Part shown: in pieces, positions 1 through 10,600 of the stretch | Numbering within the stretch: the stretch's first letter is position 1 | Layout: every line of letters starts with the position of its first letter | Origin: Atrichornis clamosus | Lineage: Eukaryota; Chordata; Aves; Passeriformes; Menuridae | NCBI GenBank assembly: GCA_013400975.1 | Contig: WBMZ01014036.1 | Span: 62,001 to 126,000, forward strand | Length of the DNA: 64,000 nt | Reading direction: 5' to 3' | Made by a program: the position numbers and the translations under genes | The notes under the pieces: model-generated | The model's database searches: none | Seen by the model: the letters and a program-made list of their open reading frames with translations, nothing else | What the model was told of the DNA's origin: nothing

Positions 1-267
1 ATCTCGGCAAGTAAGGATTCATTAGCTGTCTCCTCCCGGCAGGAAACCCAGCAATATTTGACTCTGAAAGTAAAAGGGAGACCTTCTAATTATGAGAGTG
101 GGGTATTAAGAGCAAAACCAGTCTTGGCTTGCCTCACCAGTAGGTTGAAACTTGGTGGGCAAAGGTTTTTTGTCTGGCACATGAGAGAAAGACAGGGAGA
201 TCACGTCTGTGTCTCCGGTCACTGTGGCTCAGCCATGCTGTGACAGAGCAGAGACCGCAATACTTAC
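1..267 (-). other. OTOP3 last intron, partial
   Basis: Sequence downstream of the OTOP3 exon 5 donor. I looked for the terminal exon (expected to resemble LWIMPAFGARPQFDN of OTOP2) and it is not here, so the intron continues off the left edge. Confidence 0.8.
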
Positions 268-1199
268 TATGATGTTGCACAAAACCAAGAAGAACGAGAT
301 CTCCCTCAATGCTTTTCTCTTCCAGCTCAGGTGAGAGTAGGTATGGATGTAGGACAGGGAAGCTTTCCGGATCTCCTGTCCCAGCTCCAGCACGCTCACT
401 CGTCTCTGGTTGTAGGCTTCGCGATTCAGCTCTTCTTTAGAGCCTTCCTCCTTGCCAGGAAGTGTCTGGCTGTGCTCCTGTTTGCTGCATGGCGTGGTCT
501 CCTCTTCAGCAGGCAGCTCTGCAGCCACCGTGTGCTGCCCGGCGTGTCCGGAGTGTTTGGCCTCAGTTGCTGCTACAAAGCGCCGCCGGTGGAGCCCGTC
601 GATGATGAAAACATTTTGGGTGATGTTCTGAAAGATGATGAGGACAGAGTAGGAGAGGATGAGGCTGTTCAACAGGTCCCTGGGGTCTGTGGCCACAAGG
701 GCCACAATGGAGAAGTAGGACATGCCGATTTGGCCAAGGGCTGCCCCCATCAGCAGGACCACGTCCAGGCTGCGGGTTGGGTTCTTCAGCGTGTCCAGCT
801 CCTTTTTTTCCAGGGCGTGGATGATTGTCCCAATCACAGCGCCCACACTCATCAGGGGCAGGAGCACAATGTAGTAGGAATAATACATCACAAAGACCTG
901 GCGGCTGGGGGCCAGGCCGGTGGCCTGGATCTGGTACATCATGAAGACACAGACCCCAGTGATTACGGCAGTGGAGCCCAGCAGTGGCCCAAAGACCACT
1001 CCCTGGAGCTTGAACTTGGGCTTGGTGTGAGGGACGTGGTGGTGGCTGATGCGTCTCCCCACATTCTTCCACATGACGTAGAGCACGGAGCAGCAGACCA
1101 GGCAGTACTCGGTGTTGAAGGGGTAGAGGAGGATGTAGCCCTTCTGGAAGACTTTGCAGATGGTCGTGTTTGGGCACGTGCACAAGGTAGTCTCGTTGC
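268..1199 (-). CDS. OTOP3: OTOP3 coding exon 5 (large channel exon)
   Basis: 932 nt, residues 232-542. The acceptor has a long pyrimidine tract ending CTCCAG; the donor is ATA|GTAAGT. It contains the VLYVMWKNVGR signature, several membrane helices, KNPTRSLDVVLLMGAALGQ, and a charged linker rich in Glu and Lys before LCNII. Two NxT sequons (NETT, NTT) follow the acceptor in the loop joining exons 4 and 5. Confidence 0.96.
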
Positions 1200-4100
1200 C
1201 TGGAGCACGAGAAGAGGAAGGCAACAATTAAGAGGGAGATGGCCTGGATTTCACGGCTGTCTTTGGGAGTTTCTCGTGTACAGGCACAACATGTGTCTCT
1301 GGATGGAAACTGGGATCAGCAGGAAGTTAAGTGGCTAGTGCTCAGTCCTCAAGGCTGTGAGGATGCAGAATAACAGGGTTTAGCAAATGTCTTTTCCCAC
1401 CTATGGTAGACACCACAGGTGCTGGGTGAGAGACACCTCTTCCTTCACAGCAGAGCCTTCTCTATCTCTACTCTTGGAATATTAGTTTCCCCTTTTCTTC
1501 CCCTATACCCCCAAAAAGAACACAGCAATTACATGAGCCTCTTCTAGTCTGGCAATCTTGTGCTTGCAGTTGAGAGGTAAAAGTGAGCAAAAATGCTAAT
1601 TTATGGTGAACTTTTTCTTTCCTAGCCCTCAGTTTCAGGGTTTCATAGCAGATGCTTCTCCCTCCAGGTGAAGATGTTCTCCCCTTGCAGCCCATCTCAT
1701 TGAGACAACCTCCAGTAATAGGGAAGTTGCAGCATTTGGGGGAACTGGTGATATCTGAATCACTGAGACCCAGAGGTTCCCCAGAGCAGTGGTCACAGCA
1801 CCAAGCCTGACAGAGTTCAGGAAGTGCTTGGACAATGCTCTCAGTCACATGGTGTGATTCTTGGGGATGGTCCTCTAAAGGGCCAGGAGTTGGACTCCAT
1901 CCTTGTGGGTCCCTTCCAACTCAGCATATTTTGTGATTCTGTGAGATGTGGTCTCCCTGGAAGTCACCTGTGTCAATCTAACACCGGTGGGGATGTGGAG
2001 AAGGAGCCTTGCCTGCGAATCGCCGCTCTACGTCGCGCAGCTGAGACTCGATCTCCACATGCAGGGTGTCGTTGGTCACGGCCAGGAGCCACAGCAGGAG
2101 GTTAGTGGCTGTGGTCAGCATCAGCCCACACCTGGGAGGAGACACAGGACTTATACGGTGTGTGGAGATGGTTCATGGCCAGTGTGTCCACCCGTGGTGC
2201 TGCCCTTCCCCTCTCGCTGGCCCACGCGCAGATTTGAGCACACATGGGATGTTTGTGCCCGCTCTGCCTGCAGCCCTTGGGGTGTGGCTTTGCACATACA
2301 CAGCTGAGCACATTCCTACTTGGCCATTTCCAAAGGAGCAGGGCAAGCAGTGCCTGGCTCACTGGTGAAACTGGTCCAAGCTGAGACATCTCCCAGTGAT
2401 AGGAATGGGTAGACCACCCCCCCTCATCCTCCAGTCTGTGAACTGCTCCCTGAGCCAGGCAGCAGGAAGGTATTTGTGAGGAAGGAACAAGCTGTGCAGC
2501 ACTTCAAGGCACAAAGGAAAACTGAAGGGGGCTGGTGAGCCCAGGTTAGTGGAGGGAGGATGGGTCTGGTCAAGGCACAGCTTGGGTCTTGTGTGACCCA
2601 GAATATAAAGTCTATGTGCGATCAGATCAACACAGTCCTAGCAGGATTTAAAACAGAGATCATAGGCAGGAAGGAAGAGCTTCTTCAGAGCAGTAGAAGC
2701 CAGTTTTTCTGCCCCTTTTTTACCTGGTGAAGTTGTGCTGGACTTGAATGCAGTCCTTAGAGTGATGCCACAGAAAATAAGCCTGCAAGTGGAGAACAGC
2801 AATGACGTGAGCAGGGCGAAGTTGGCAGCTGGCTGCACACGTGATGGAAAGGGACAGGCAGACAAGAAGGTGCAGGTCCAAGCAGGAGCAAAGCTGCCTC
2901 TGTGCAAAGGTGCAGGGACATGTGTGCACCTGCATCCCAGTGCTGAGGCAGGTGCTGGCATCCTTGGGTGAGGGCAGCATGTGTGTGGCTGCACCAAATG
3001 CACATCCTGAAGCCCTGTGTTCCTCTGTCCTGTCCTTGTGGGTATTTGCTGCTGAGGTGGGAACGAGTTTACTTTTCAAATATGGCTTTGTGTCTGCAAA
3101 GAAGAGGGCTGGTGTTGAAAAACAAGGTGCAAAGGGTGTGAGATATCTTTGTGTGCAAAGGATTTTGTTGGGCGGATGGATGGGCAAATACAGAGAGGGG
3201 CTGGGGCTCAGACTGATGCAAAGACATCTCTGGGAAAATCTGAAACTTCTTCTCTCTCCCTACTTTTCTTCAAAGCAAATTCCTCTGGATCCTATGTCAG
3301 GTTATTTCTAGGGTGATTTCTTTCTGAATCTTTCTCCCCTGTCTCTCAGTGTGGCACATGGGGAGTGCAGGTAGCATTTGAAGTGAAGTATGATGCTTTA
3401 ACATCTTCAGTGCTCAGGAGGATGTCCCATGTGCACCTGCTTTCCCAAGTCTCCCAGCTTCCCTCTAACACCTGGGCTCCCAGGAATTGGACAGAGAGAA
3501 AAAATAAGCTTCCAGAAGGCTTAATGTGCAGTACCTGGGTGCAAATAAAAAGGATTCCAATGCTGGGGAACACGATTTCCACCTTGGATTTGCAGTTGAT
3601 GAGGATTGTGCTGTAGCCAATCTGAAACACATTCAGGAGGATGCTGCAACTGCCAAACAGCAGCACTGACCCTGGACAAAGAGCAAAGCACCAGTCAATA
3701 AACAGAGACATGCCTGTAGAGCATCTGAGCTTGGCTGGGTACTGATTTGTGCTTCTTGGATTTGTGTGGAGCTAGAAGTCTTTCTGCCTGGAATTCTCAT
3801 GATTTTTGGAGAAGGGGACAAAGTAGATCTTTATTCCTGAACCTGGTTGTATGCCTTGACTGGTTTAAGGTGTTGGGAAAATGCAAGGTATTTTCTTGTG
3901 CTTGGATACAAAGTGGAAAGGGGATTTTGGGGCTTTTCTGTGCAATCTGGAGTGACGGGGGTGAGTTATGATGGGTGACATTTTCTGCCTTATGGAGGAT
4001 ACCCGAGATGAATACAGGTCTGCCAAGGTTTGTGGCAGCACAGTCTGCAGGAGTTGGGACCCTTTGATTGTTTCTCCCTTTCGCCTTGAACACAGTTCTG

Positions 4101-5123
4101 CAGCTTCAAGTACTCAGGTACCTTGCAGCTTCCCTTTGCTTCTCCATGCTTAGTTAACAAGACAGTGCCTAATTAAAAACTCCATAATCGACCAGAGGCA
4201 GGGCTGCTGGGAAGAGGGTAATTTCTCAGAGTGGGGCAAATACTGAAGGGAAATCTCCCAGGAAAGCCTGGGTGTCACTGGTTTGTGACTCACTGGGCAA
4301 GAATCCTTCCCTGGCAACAAGGCTGGAGTGATGTTAAACAAGGATGATGGTGACGCAGGGCCGCTGATGCTCTTGGAGGGTAAACATGGTAATTCTTCTC
4401 TCACTTTTCAAAGTGCTCCTGCCTGAAACCTTTCCTACGTCTTTCCTGCAGTGCTCAGTTGTTAGACTGGAGGTGGGCTATGCTTGGATTGCTCTTTGGG
4501 AAGGGACCACAGAGCAAAGTTGAACTGGAGGCTGAAGGGAAGCCCAGTTCCAGGCTTTCCTGACTGCTCGCGTTCCGCTCCGTGGCACCCCCTGTGCCCA
4601 TCAGCCTGACAGGAACTGGGAGGTTCCCCATGCCCTAACTGCATACCCTATGGCTTCTAGCCCTTCTAGCAGCAGGGGAAGAATTTCTTTGCCTTCCAAG
4701 CCCTTGGGAGATGGCATGAGATGAGAAATAAAAGCAGAATTTACCTCTAATCCAGATGGCTCCGGCGTGGGAGTCCCGGTACAGCACGGCGTGCGGCTGG
4801 CGGCTGGTGCCCAGCAGGTAGTAGATAATCCAGAACATACACAGCACCTTGAGGATGGAGAGCAGGATCCAGACGTCTGCCAGAGTGATGGCCACGTCAT
4901 TGAAGATCATGCTGCTGATGAAGGCACTGCCCAGAAACACCACGTTCATGGCCAGCAGTCCCGAGAAGAGCTGCCCAGCCTTCTGAGCGTGCCTGTCCCT
5001 CTGCTGCACCGACGAGCAGTGACGGTACAGCCAGAACTTCTCGTAGTGGATCTTGGAGGTGTCTGCTGCTGCTGACCTGCTCTTGCAGTGGTGGCAGGGC
5101 CTGGAGACTTTCTTGCCAGACAT
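268..5123 (-). CDS. OTOP3: OTOP3, otopetrin proton channel (3' terminal exon outside window)
   Basis: Otopetrins are multi-pass proton channels of the plasma membrane; chicken OTOP3 is among the members with a known structure. Coding exons on the minus strand are 5123-4745, 3671-3535, 2782-2724, 2131-2013 and 1199-268 (379, 137, 59, 119, 932 nt), joined in frame with phases 1, 0, 2, 1, 0, giving 542 residues so far. The family signature NTEYCLVCCSVLYVMWKNVG lies at the start of exon 5. Hydrophobic segments occur throughout, and a long charged loop separates two of them late in exon 5. The start ATG at 5123 has an in-frame TGA two codons upstream. The last exon, about 57 codons in the paralogue, would be left of position 1. 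Intron 4 has a GC donor. The OTOP3 rather than OTOP1 assignment rests on gene order next to OTOP2 and USH1G. Introns 1 (3672-4744), 2 (2783-3534) and 3 (2132-2723) hold nothing I recognise. Confidence 0.95.
1755..1945 (+). repeat. CR1 LINE 3' end (OTOP3 intron 4)
   Basis: The block contains the recognisable CR1 3' sequence: a CCAAGCCTGACAGAG-like stretch, then GTGTGATTCTTGGGGATGG, CAGGAGTTGGACTCCATCC, GTGGGTCCCTTCCAACTC and the terminal TGTGATTCTGTGA. It is a 5'-truncated copy oriented opposite to OTOP3. The left edge is approximate. Confidence 0.85.
2013..2131 (-). CDS. OTOP3: OTOP3 coding exon 4 (GC splice donor)
   Basis: 119 nt, residues 192-231 plus one base, beginning R-CGLMLTTATN. The acceptor is CTCCTCCCAG. 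The exon ends TTCGCAG and the intron begins GCAAGG, a non-canonical but consensus-like GC donor. This end gives the phase-1 join that the next exon needs (G|GC AAC). It is five codons shorter than OTOP2 exon 4. Confidence 0.88.
2724..2782 (-). CDS. OTOP3: OTOP3 coding exon 3
   Basis: 59 nt encoding AYFLWHHSKDCIQVQHNFT plus two bases of the next Arg codon. The acceptor is CACTTGCAG and the donor AG|GTAAAA. Size and phase are identical to OTOP2 exon 3 (TYFLWVSAKDCIHVHLNVT), which makes this very short exon secure. Confidence 0.93.
3535..3671 (-). CDS. OTOP3: OTOP3 coding exon 2
   Basis: 137 nt, residues 127-172, entered in phase 1 and left in phase 0. The acceptor is TTTGTCCAG and the donor CAG|GTACTG. 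The peptide runs from GSVLLFG to LFICTQ and has the same length and phase as OTOP2 exon 2. Confidence 0.93.
4745..5123 (-). CDS. OTOP3: OTOP3 coding exon 1
   Basis: Residues 1-126 plus one base. It carries a basic, Cys/His-rich N-terminus and the first two membrane segments, ending in RDSHAGAIWIR like OTOP2 exon 1 (KDSHAGPIWLR). The donor is AG|GTAAAT. A strong acceptor (pyrimidine tract then CAG) lies at about 5146, so a 5' untranslated exon is expected further upstream. Confidence 0.95.
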
Positions 5124-6221
5124 AGCTCATCTGCCTGGGGGTCACTTGCTGCAGGGAAAAAAGGGGAGTTTAAAGGGGGGACATGCTGAGATAGGAGGTT
5201 GTGTGCTCTGCTGTGAAGGCCACTTGTGTGGTGACCTCCCTGCCTTGTTTTGCACCTTCTCCTTCCCTCTCCAGAAGCTGGATGAAGGGGAAAAAGAAGT
5301 TGGTGTTTAGCCCAGGTTAGGCATTAAAAATTTCCCAGTGGACAGAGTCATTGCAGGGCACTGGGGAAAGGCCCTACTGCCAAAACCTGTCCAGAGACAC
5401 CTGCATTAAAATGGATGTTTGATGTTGCTGCCCTGCCCCACCGGTACTTGGAGCTGCTGGGAACAGAGGTGCTCAAACAGTTGCCACCCTCACCTTTCAC
5501 AGCTTCTCCAGCCCTGGGTTCAGGTTTCCTCCTTTCCCTTTGTTGCTTTAAGGATTAGGTGGAAATAGAGAGCAAGCTCAGACCTGCTCTAAAATTCAGA
5601 GCTGTTTGGTTCTCAGCTGATGGGTCCAACCTCTTCCTTGTGTGTTTGGGCTCTGAGAGTTACTCACCCCTGGAATGGTCACACAATTTGTGGCAGAGCT
5701 GGAGAGAATAAATAGAGGGTCTGTAAGGTTTGGTCTAAGCTGCTGGGAAAAGATCCAACCTTCCACCCCGATGGGCTGAGATAGGGACACAACTAATGCC
5801 CATTTTTCTTTCTTTTTCTGCTTGTAGCACAGGGCTGTGAGCACACAGACACAGAGGAGTTGAAGGGATTGGCCCAGGTAGATATCCAGAGCCTGGGAGC
5901 TTTTCCATCCAGCTTTTGGGAGAATCTTGGTAGGACTGTATTGCTCTTGAGAGGGGAATCTCCTTGCTCACATACAGGAATCAGGCAAGATCAGCCTCTA
6001 TAAATTCAGTACATGGAAAGATGCTTTCTCTCCAGGGAGTGACTGTGGCTGTGCTGGAGGGTGGCTGAAGGGAAAGCAGCCCCCTGGAATGTGTTTGAGG
6101 GTGAGGGAAGCCTTAAACATTCTGTGATATGTAGTCCTGGGGAGAAATGGCTTGAGGAAGAGTTGAAATTTAGGTTTTCCCTTTTCTTTTGCTCTGAGGT
6201 GCTCTGTCTGCCCTTGCCCCT

Positions 6222-6383
6222 GGGACACTGTGGTGAGCTGATCCCCTGGGTTTTCTGGCTGGCAGCACGGATTCAGCATTTCTCCCTGAGCTGAGTTTAG
6301 AGGGTCCATCAGGAGAGGATGGACATCTTCATGGAAGGAGAGGATTTCTTTGTGTGTCTCAGGATGAACCCCCAAGCCCTGAG
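6222..6383. repeat. duplicated ~160-bp segment, copy A
   Basis: This segment matches 7466-7626 in the same orientation. Shared runs include GAGCTGATCCCCTGGGTTTT, GATTCAGCATTTCT, GGTCCATCAGGAG, GGATGGAC and GAACCCCCAAGCCCTGAG. Differences are mostly substitutions and a few small indels. Confidence 0.85.
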
Positions 6384-6829
6384 GTCCTTGGCACTTCTGT
6401 TAGTGGAGATTGGTCTTAAAATCTTCCCCTTTGTCTCTAAAATTCTCCTATTTTAGTAGCACAGGAGCTCCTCCCCTCTCGTAGGACCATAACTCCTCTG
6501 TGTGAAGGGAGGGTAAAGACCATCAAATCAGTAGGATCTGATGGAAGCCCATCCAGGCTGCCCATCCAGGAGGCACCCAAGTGCCCAGACAGGGCTGCCA
6601 CAGATGGACCCAAGCCCTTGGCCCCGTAGCTGTGCTGTGGGGAGCAGCCAAACCCAGCCCTTACCTGCCTGCAGCCTCCTGCTGCCTGGGGAGCCGGCAC
6701 AGCCTCGGATACAGCCGCTCTTGAACCAGTGCCTGGAATGCCACCAGGACCCACGGGAGACTCCAACAGCCCAGGGTGCAGACAGGAGCCGTCAGGGCTG
6801 CTCCTCACTAAATGCGGCCTCTGCTCCCA

Positions 6830-6960
6830 GCCCATTGATTTATTTTTTTTCCGCCTTGTTTACTTTGGGCCTATTATTGTCATTACATTAATTACTCAGT
6901 GGGAAGCTCTCGGATCTGCCATGGGCAGCCAATGGGGAGCAGCTCCTTTATGCACCTGCT
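6830..6960. promoter_or_regulatory. candidate enhancer-like AT-rich block upstream of OTOP3
   Basis: Within 130 bp lie CATTGATTTATT, a forkhead-type TTGTTTACTTT, homeodomain/HNF1-like CATTAATTACTC, and a CCAAT box in AGCCAATGGGG. The surroundings are GC-richer. Function is inferred from motif density only. Confidence 0.35.
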
Positions 6961-7465
6961 GGGTTGCCCCACGCCAGTGGGCTCGGCGCAGGATGTGCCA
7001 ACTGGTAAAACCACAAGTGCTGGTGACTAATTTGTGCCATGGCTCAGGCAGGTGTAGAGCTAATCTCCTGGCACAGGCTTGTGCTGGGAGTGCTTACCCA
7101 CACTGCCTTGGCCAAAATCCACTTGAGTTCCCCGCTCCCTTGTTTTTAGGTAGATCCTGGGATTTTTTTTTTCTCACATGTACCATTTCTTTGTACTTTT
7201 ATCCAGAGCACAGATACCCAATCTGACCCTAAAGACAAAGGTCTCAGCCTGGCCTAGGTGCAGGGATGACACAAATTTGATGCATTTTTTAGCAGAAAGG
7301 TGCTGCTTTTGGGGTAGATAACCACAGCCTATTAATGCTGACTTCAGAGTCAGGACCCTCCTGTGCCAACCCCACAGGCTCTGCCATGCAGTGTCAGGGA
7401 TGCTTTAGGTCCAAGCTGTGCTGTCCTTGATCCTTCTCCTGTTGCAGGGCGAACTGATTCTGTCT

Positions 7466-7626
7466 TGGGACTCTGTGATGAGCTGATCCCCTGGGTTTTG
7501 TGGCTGGCAGCAGGGATTCAGCATTTCTGAGTTGGTGAGTTTAGAAGGTCCATCAGGAGGGGATGGACCTTTCCTTGGAAGGAGAAGACTTATTTGTGTG
7601 TCCCACTTGAACCCCCAAGCCCTGAG
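7466..7626. repeat. duplicated ~160-bp segment, copy B
   Basis: Partner of 6222-6383, about 1.25 kb away in direct orientation. It may be a local duplication or two copies of an uncatalogued dispersed repeat; the sequence alone does not decide. Confidence 0.85.
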
Positions 7627-10600
7627 CAAACACGTGAGCTGGGAGTTCAGAGCCACGAAACAATTCCCAAGAAGCTGATTAGGGGTAGGAGTGGGTGAGG
7701 GAGCACAGGTTATCGTGTGTGGGGATGTGACGAAAGGGATGGAAAACAAGAGTGAAAGGGGCCCATTTCTCCTGGGTGAGAACACCCAGGGTGTGCTGGT
7801 GCAGCCATTGTTTGATGTCTGCCAGCAAAGGGGTCATGTTTAATGTCTGACCAAATCCTTGCACTGCTGTGGTGGAGCCCAGGTGCTCCAATCTTGGCAG
7901 GTGTTCATGAATACCCATGGCTGGATTTATTCTTCCTCCCCCCAAAGCATCAGCATCTCCAGCCTGCCTGGACAATCTGCTTGGAGACCCTTGCTTTCAT
8001 GTTCTGGGATCTGAGTGCAACTGAGCTCTTTCAGGTGCCCAGCTCTTCTCCAGGCTCTGTTCTAGAGCTCAGCAGGGAACTGGAATCTCCCAAGAGCTAT
8101 TTGGTAGCCTCTTTGTTGACCAAAGCCAATGATTTCTGTGCAAGACTTTAACAAATTTGCTGGTTTTCAGTGCTATGACCCTAAATTGGGGTGGCCATGC
8201 AGAACCGGGAAATGGAGGCCTGAATGTCTGACATGTCTGAATGAGTCCTGAAGTATGAGGACATGAGTCTGAATGTATCCTGAAGTTTGGGTGAAATTGG
8301 AGGTTTTTCCTTTAAAGATGGACCTGAAATAAAATGTTGGTGCCTGCTGTGCCCCAGTGGTTTTGCTAAAAGGACTGTGCATCTGTATTGCAAAGATGAG
8401 GCATTCTTCCTAACCTGACTTGTCCTATCTTGGCTTTGAGCTGAAATTGAACCCAGAGGAGTTGTAAAGCCCTGGGAGACTACGTACTCCTCCTAATTTA
8501 GTCTTTATTTTGAAGAAAAGCAGCTGTTTAACTGGAACATATTGGCACAATTTTAACCAAGTCATTAAGTAAAGCAAGCGTGCAGGACAGGGGCAGGAAG
8601 GGAGAGGGTGAGTCCGACTGTCTGGATCGATCACAGAAATCACTGCCCTGGAGAAGCTGCCTTCACTTAGAGGCTGAGAGAGAGCTGGTGAACGTTAGGA
8701 GTGCTGTTTGCCCCTCTGCTATCAGCAGTGTGCTTATTAATGGTGTTATCTGTGCACTTAGCAGTGATAACAGCCAGGTTGGGCCCAGCAGATCTGTAAA
8801 CAGGGCCCGGGAGGAAGGAGGTCTGTGCCCAGCAGCTGTGTTTGCCCAAAGGCCACATGAGGAACACCAGGCTCCTCACATCTCCCCGGCCGGCCCACAC
8901 CCTTCCTTGGCCGCCGATAACCACGGCAGTGACGTCTCCTTGGGGCTGGGGACTGAGAGGTTTTGGGGTGACTGCAAAGAGCAACCTCATCCGACACAGA
9001 TGAGGGTGAGCCGTGCTGCACTGCCCCAGCTCCATCCCTCCATCCCCTCTGGGGGTATGGGCTGGCTCCACTTGTGAGTGTGACTGTTTTTTCTGCTGGC
9101 CCTAGGTGCAGGTCCCTTTGATCTCCTGCCAGCACGGAGCTGCCCCTCACTGCTAAGGACCACTGCCCTGCTGCTGGGAAGTGCCTCCTCTGCCACCACC
9201 TCCTGACCTGGTTCTCAGCACACCCTGAAGCCAATCCTGCTCACAGGCACCTTGTGCTGCAATCCCATCCCTCATCTCCAGCCTTGTGACCTCCTCAATC
9301 CATCCACTTTCCATCTGCTGCACTGACAGATAATAATTAACTTGGATTCCTCCTGTCTTGGACACACCTCAGAGCAAACCACCCAGATAAATGGTGTTTT
9401 GTTGTTGCTTTTTTTCCCTAATAAAACAAATCTTGCCCTCAAATAACAGATGATTAAGAAGCAAAGGAGGGGATGTGAAACCTGGATAGTGGTGGGGTGA
9501 TGCCTCAGGCCTGACCTTGGCTATGGCCTTCCCTGCTCTTCATCTCTTCCCTCTCTTGCTGCTCTCCCTTGCTGGCTCCGGCTCCATGTCCCTCAGGTCA
9601 GGGTCTGAAAGGGGACCTTTTTGACACTCACACAGTGTCTCAGTTCCTGGGACTGGAGCTCCCTGGATCAACCAGAGCTGGGCTCTTAACCCTGCCATTT
9701 CCTGAGGAGTGATTTTTATCTGTGGGATTCAGGGTTCCACCAAACCCCTGCAGCACAGTGGGTGCTCAGATCCCTGGAAAGTGGCTTTTATACCAAACAG
9801 AAGGAGACTGGAAGCCCCTGGCAAGACAAGGGAGCCCCAGGGCAGCCCTTTGCTTTCCTGTAGCTCCTCGTTTGCAGTGACTGCCATTGAAACTGTCACC
9901 CTGAGGCATATCACTGTCCTGATTCCCCATCCTTTAATGTGGAAGAGATGTCTGCACTGGCAGGAGCAGTCAGCAGGATGCTGTTGATGGCCTCGTTCTC
10001 TACTCTGACACAGGCTCTCAGTTCGTCCACATTCTGTGCCTCAGTTTCCCACCTTCCTGGCATGGAAGATGGTGCTACCAGCAGTGCTTTTCCACAGGGA
10101 TCTGTCACGAGTACGTGTGTACAAAGGACCAAGTGGGATCCCTTTGTGTGACTCTGCATTTGTGGTGCCTCCCCTTTCTACCAAGCCCTCCATCATGGAG
10201 GGGCATTCCACTCTTTAACCAGGCTGTGAGGAGCTGCATCCCAGATCTGAGGGGAAGGGGCAGTGATGGAGCAGCCAGCACCAGTTGGCTGTGTCACCTG
10301 CCAGAGTGGAGTCCCAGGAAAGGGCACAGATCCATGCAGTCAGGATGTGGCAGTGCATCCTCCTGGGGTATGCCTGGGTTTGGGTGCCATGCCTGGGAGA
10401 CTGGATGGGCTGAAGAATCGCCCAGGGACGTTTGGGTGATTCTCCACCAGCCTCGGAGCACATTCCTTTGCACATTAACTGACCATGAGCTGATACCTTC
10501 TATTAGATGATTCTTGAGCACACAAGAGGGTTTTCAGTGGAGGTTTTTTAGGGTTTGGATTTTTAGGCTTTTTTTTTTTTGGACCTGTGTGTGCTCAATT

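Larger units (their letters stand above)
5124..9100. other. OTOP3 upstream spacer
   Basis: No coding exon is recognisable. It should hold the OTOP3 5' untranslated exon(s) and promoter. It contains one copy of a duplicated segment (6222-6383) and the second at 7466-7626, an AT-rich block with homeodomain- and forkhead-like motifs (6830-6960), and a GATA-site inverted pair near 8744-8772. ORFs here are short and unlike any family I know. Confidence 0.6.

Noticed and set aside
331..1338. 335-codon ORF on the plus strand opposite OTOP3 exon 5
   Set aside because: It is antisense to a strongly supported exon; the frame is open because of the codon composition of the real gene. No family resemblance.
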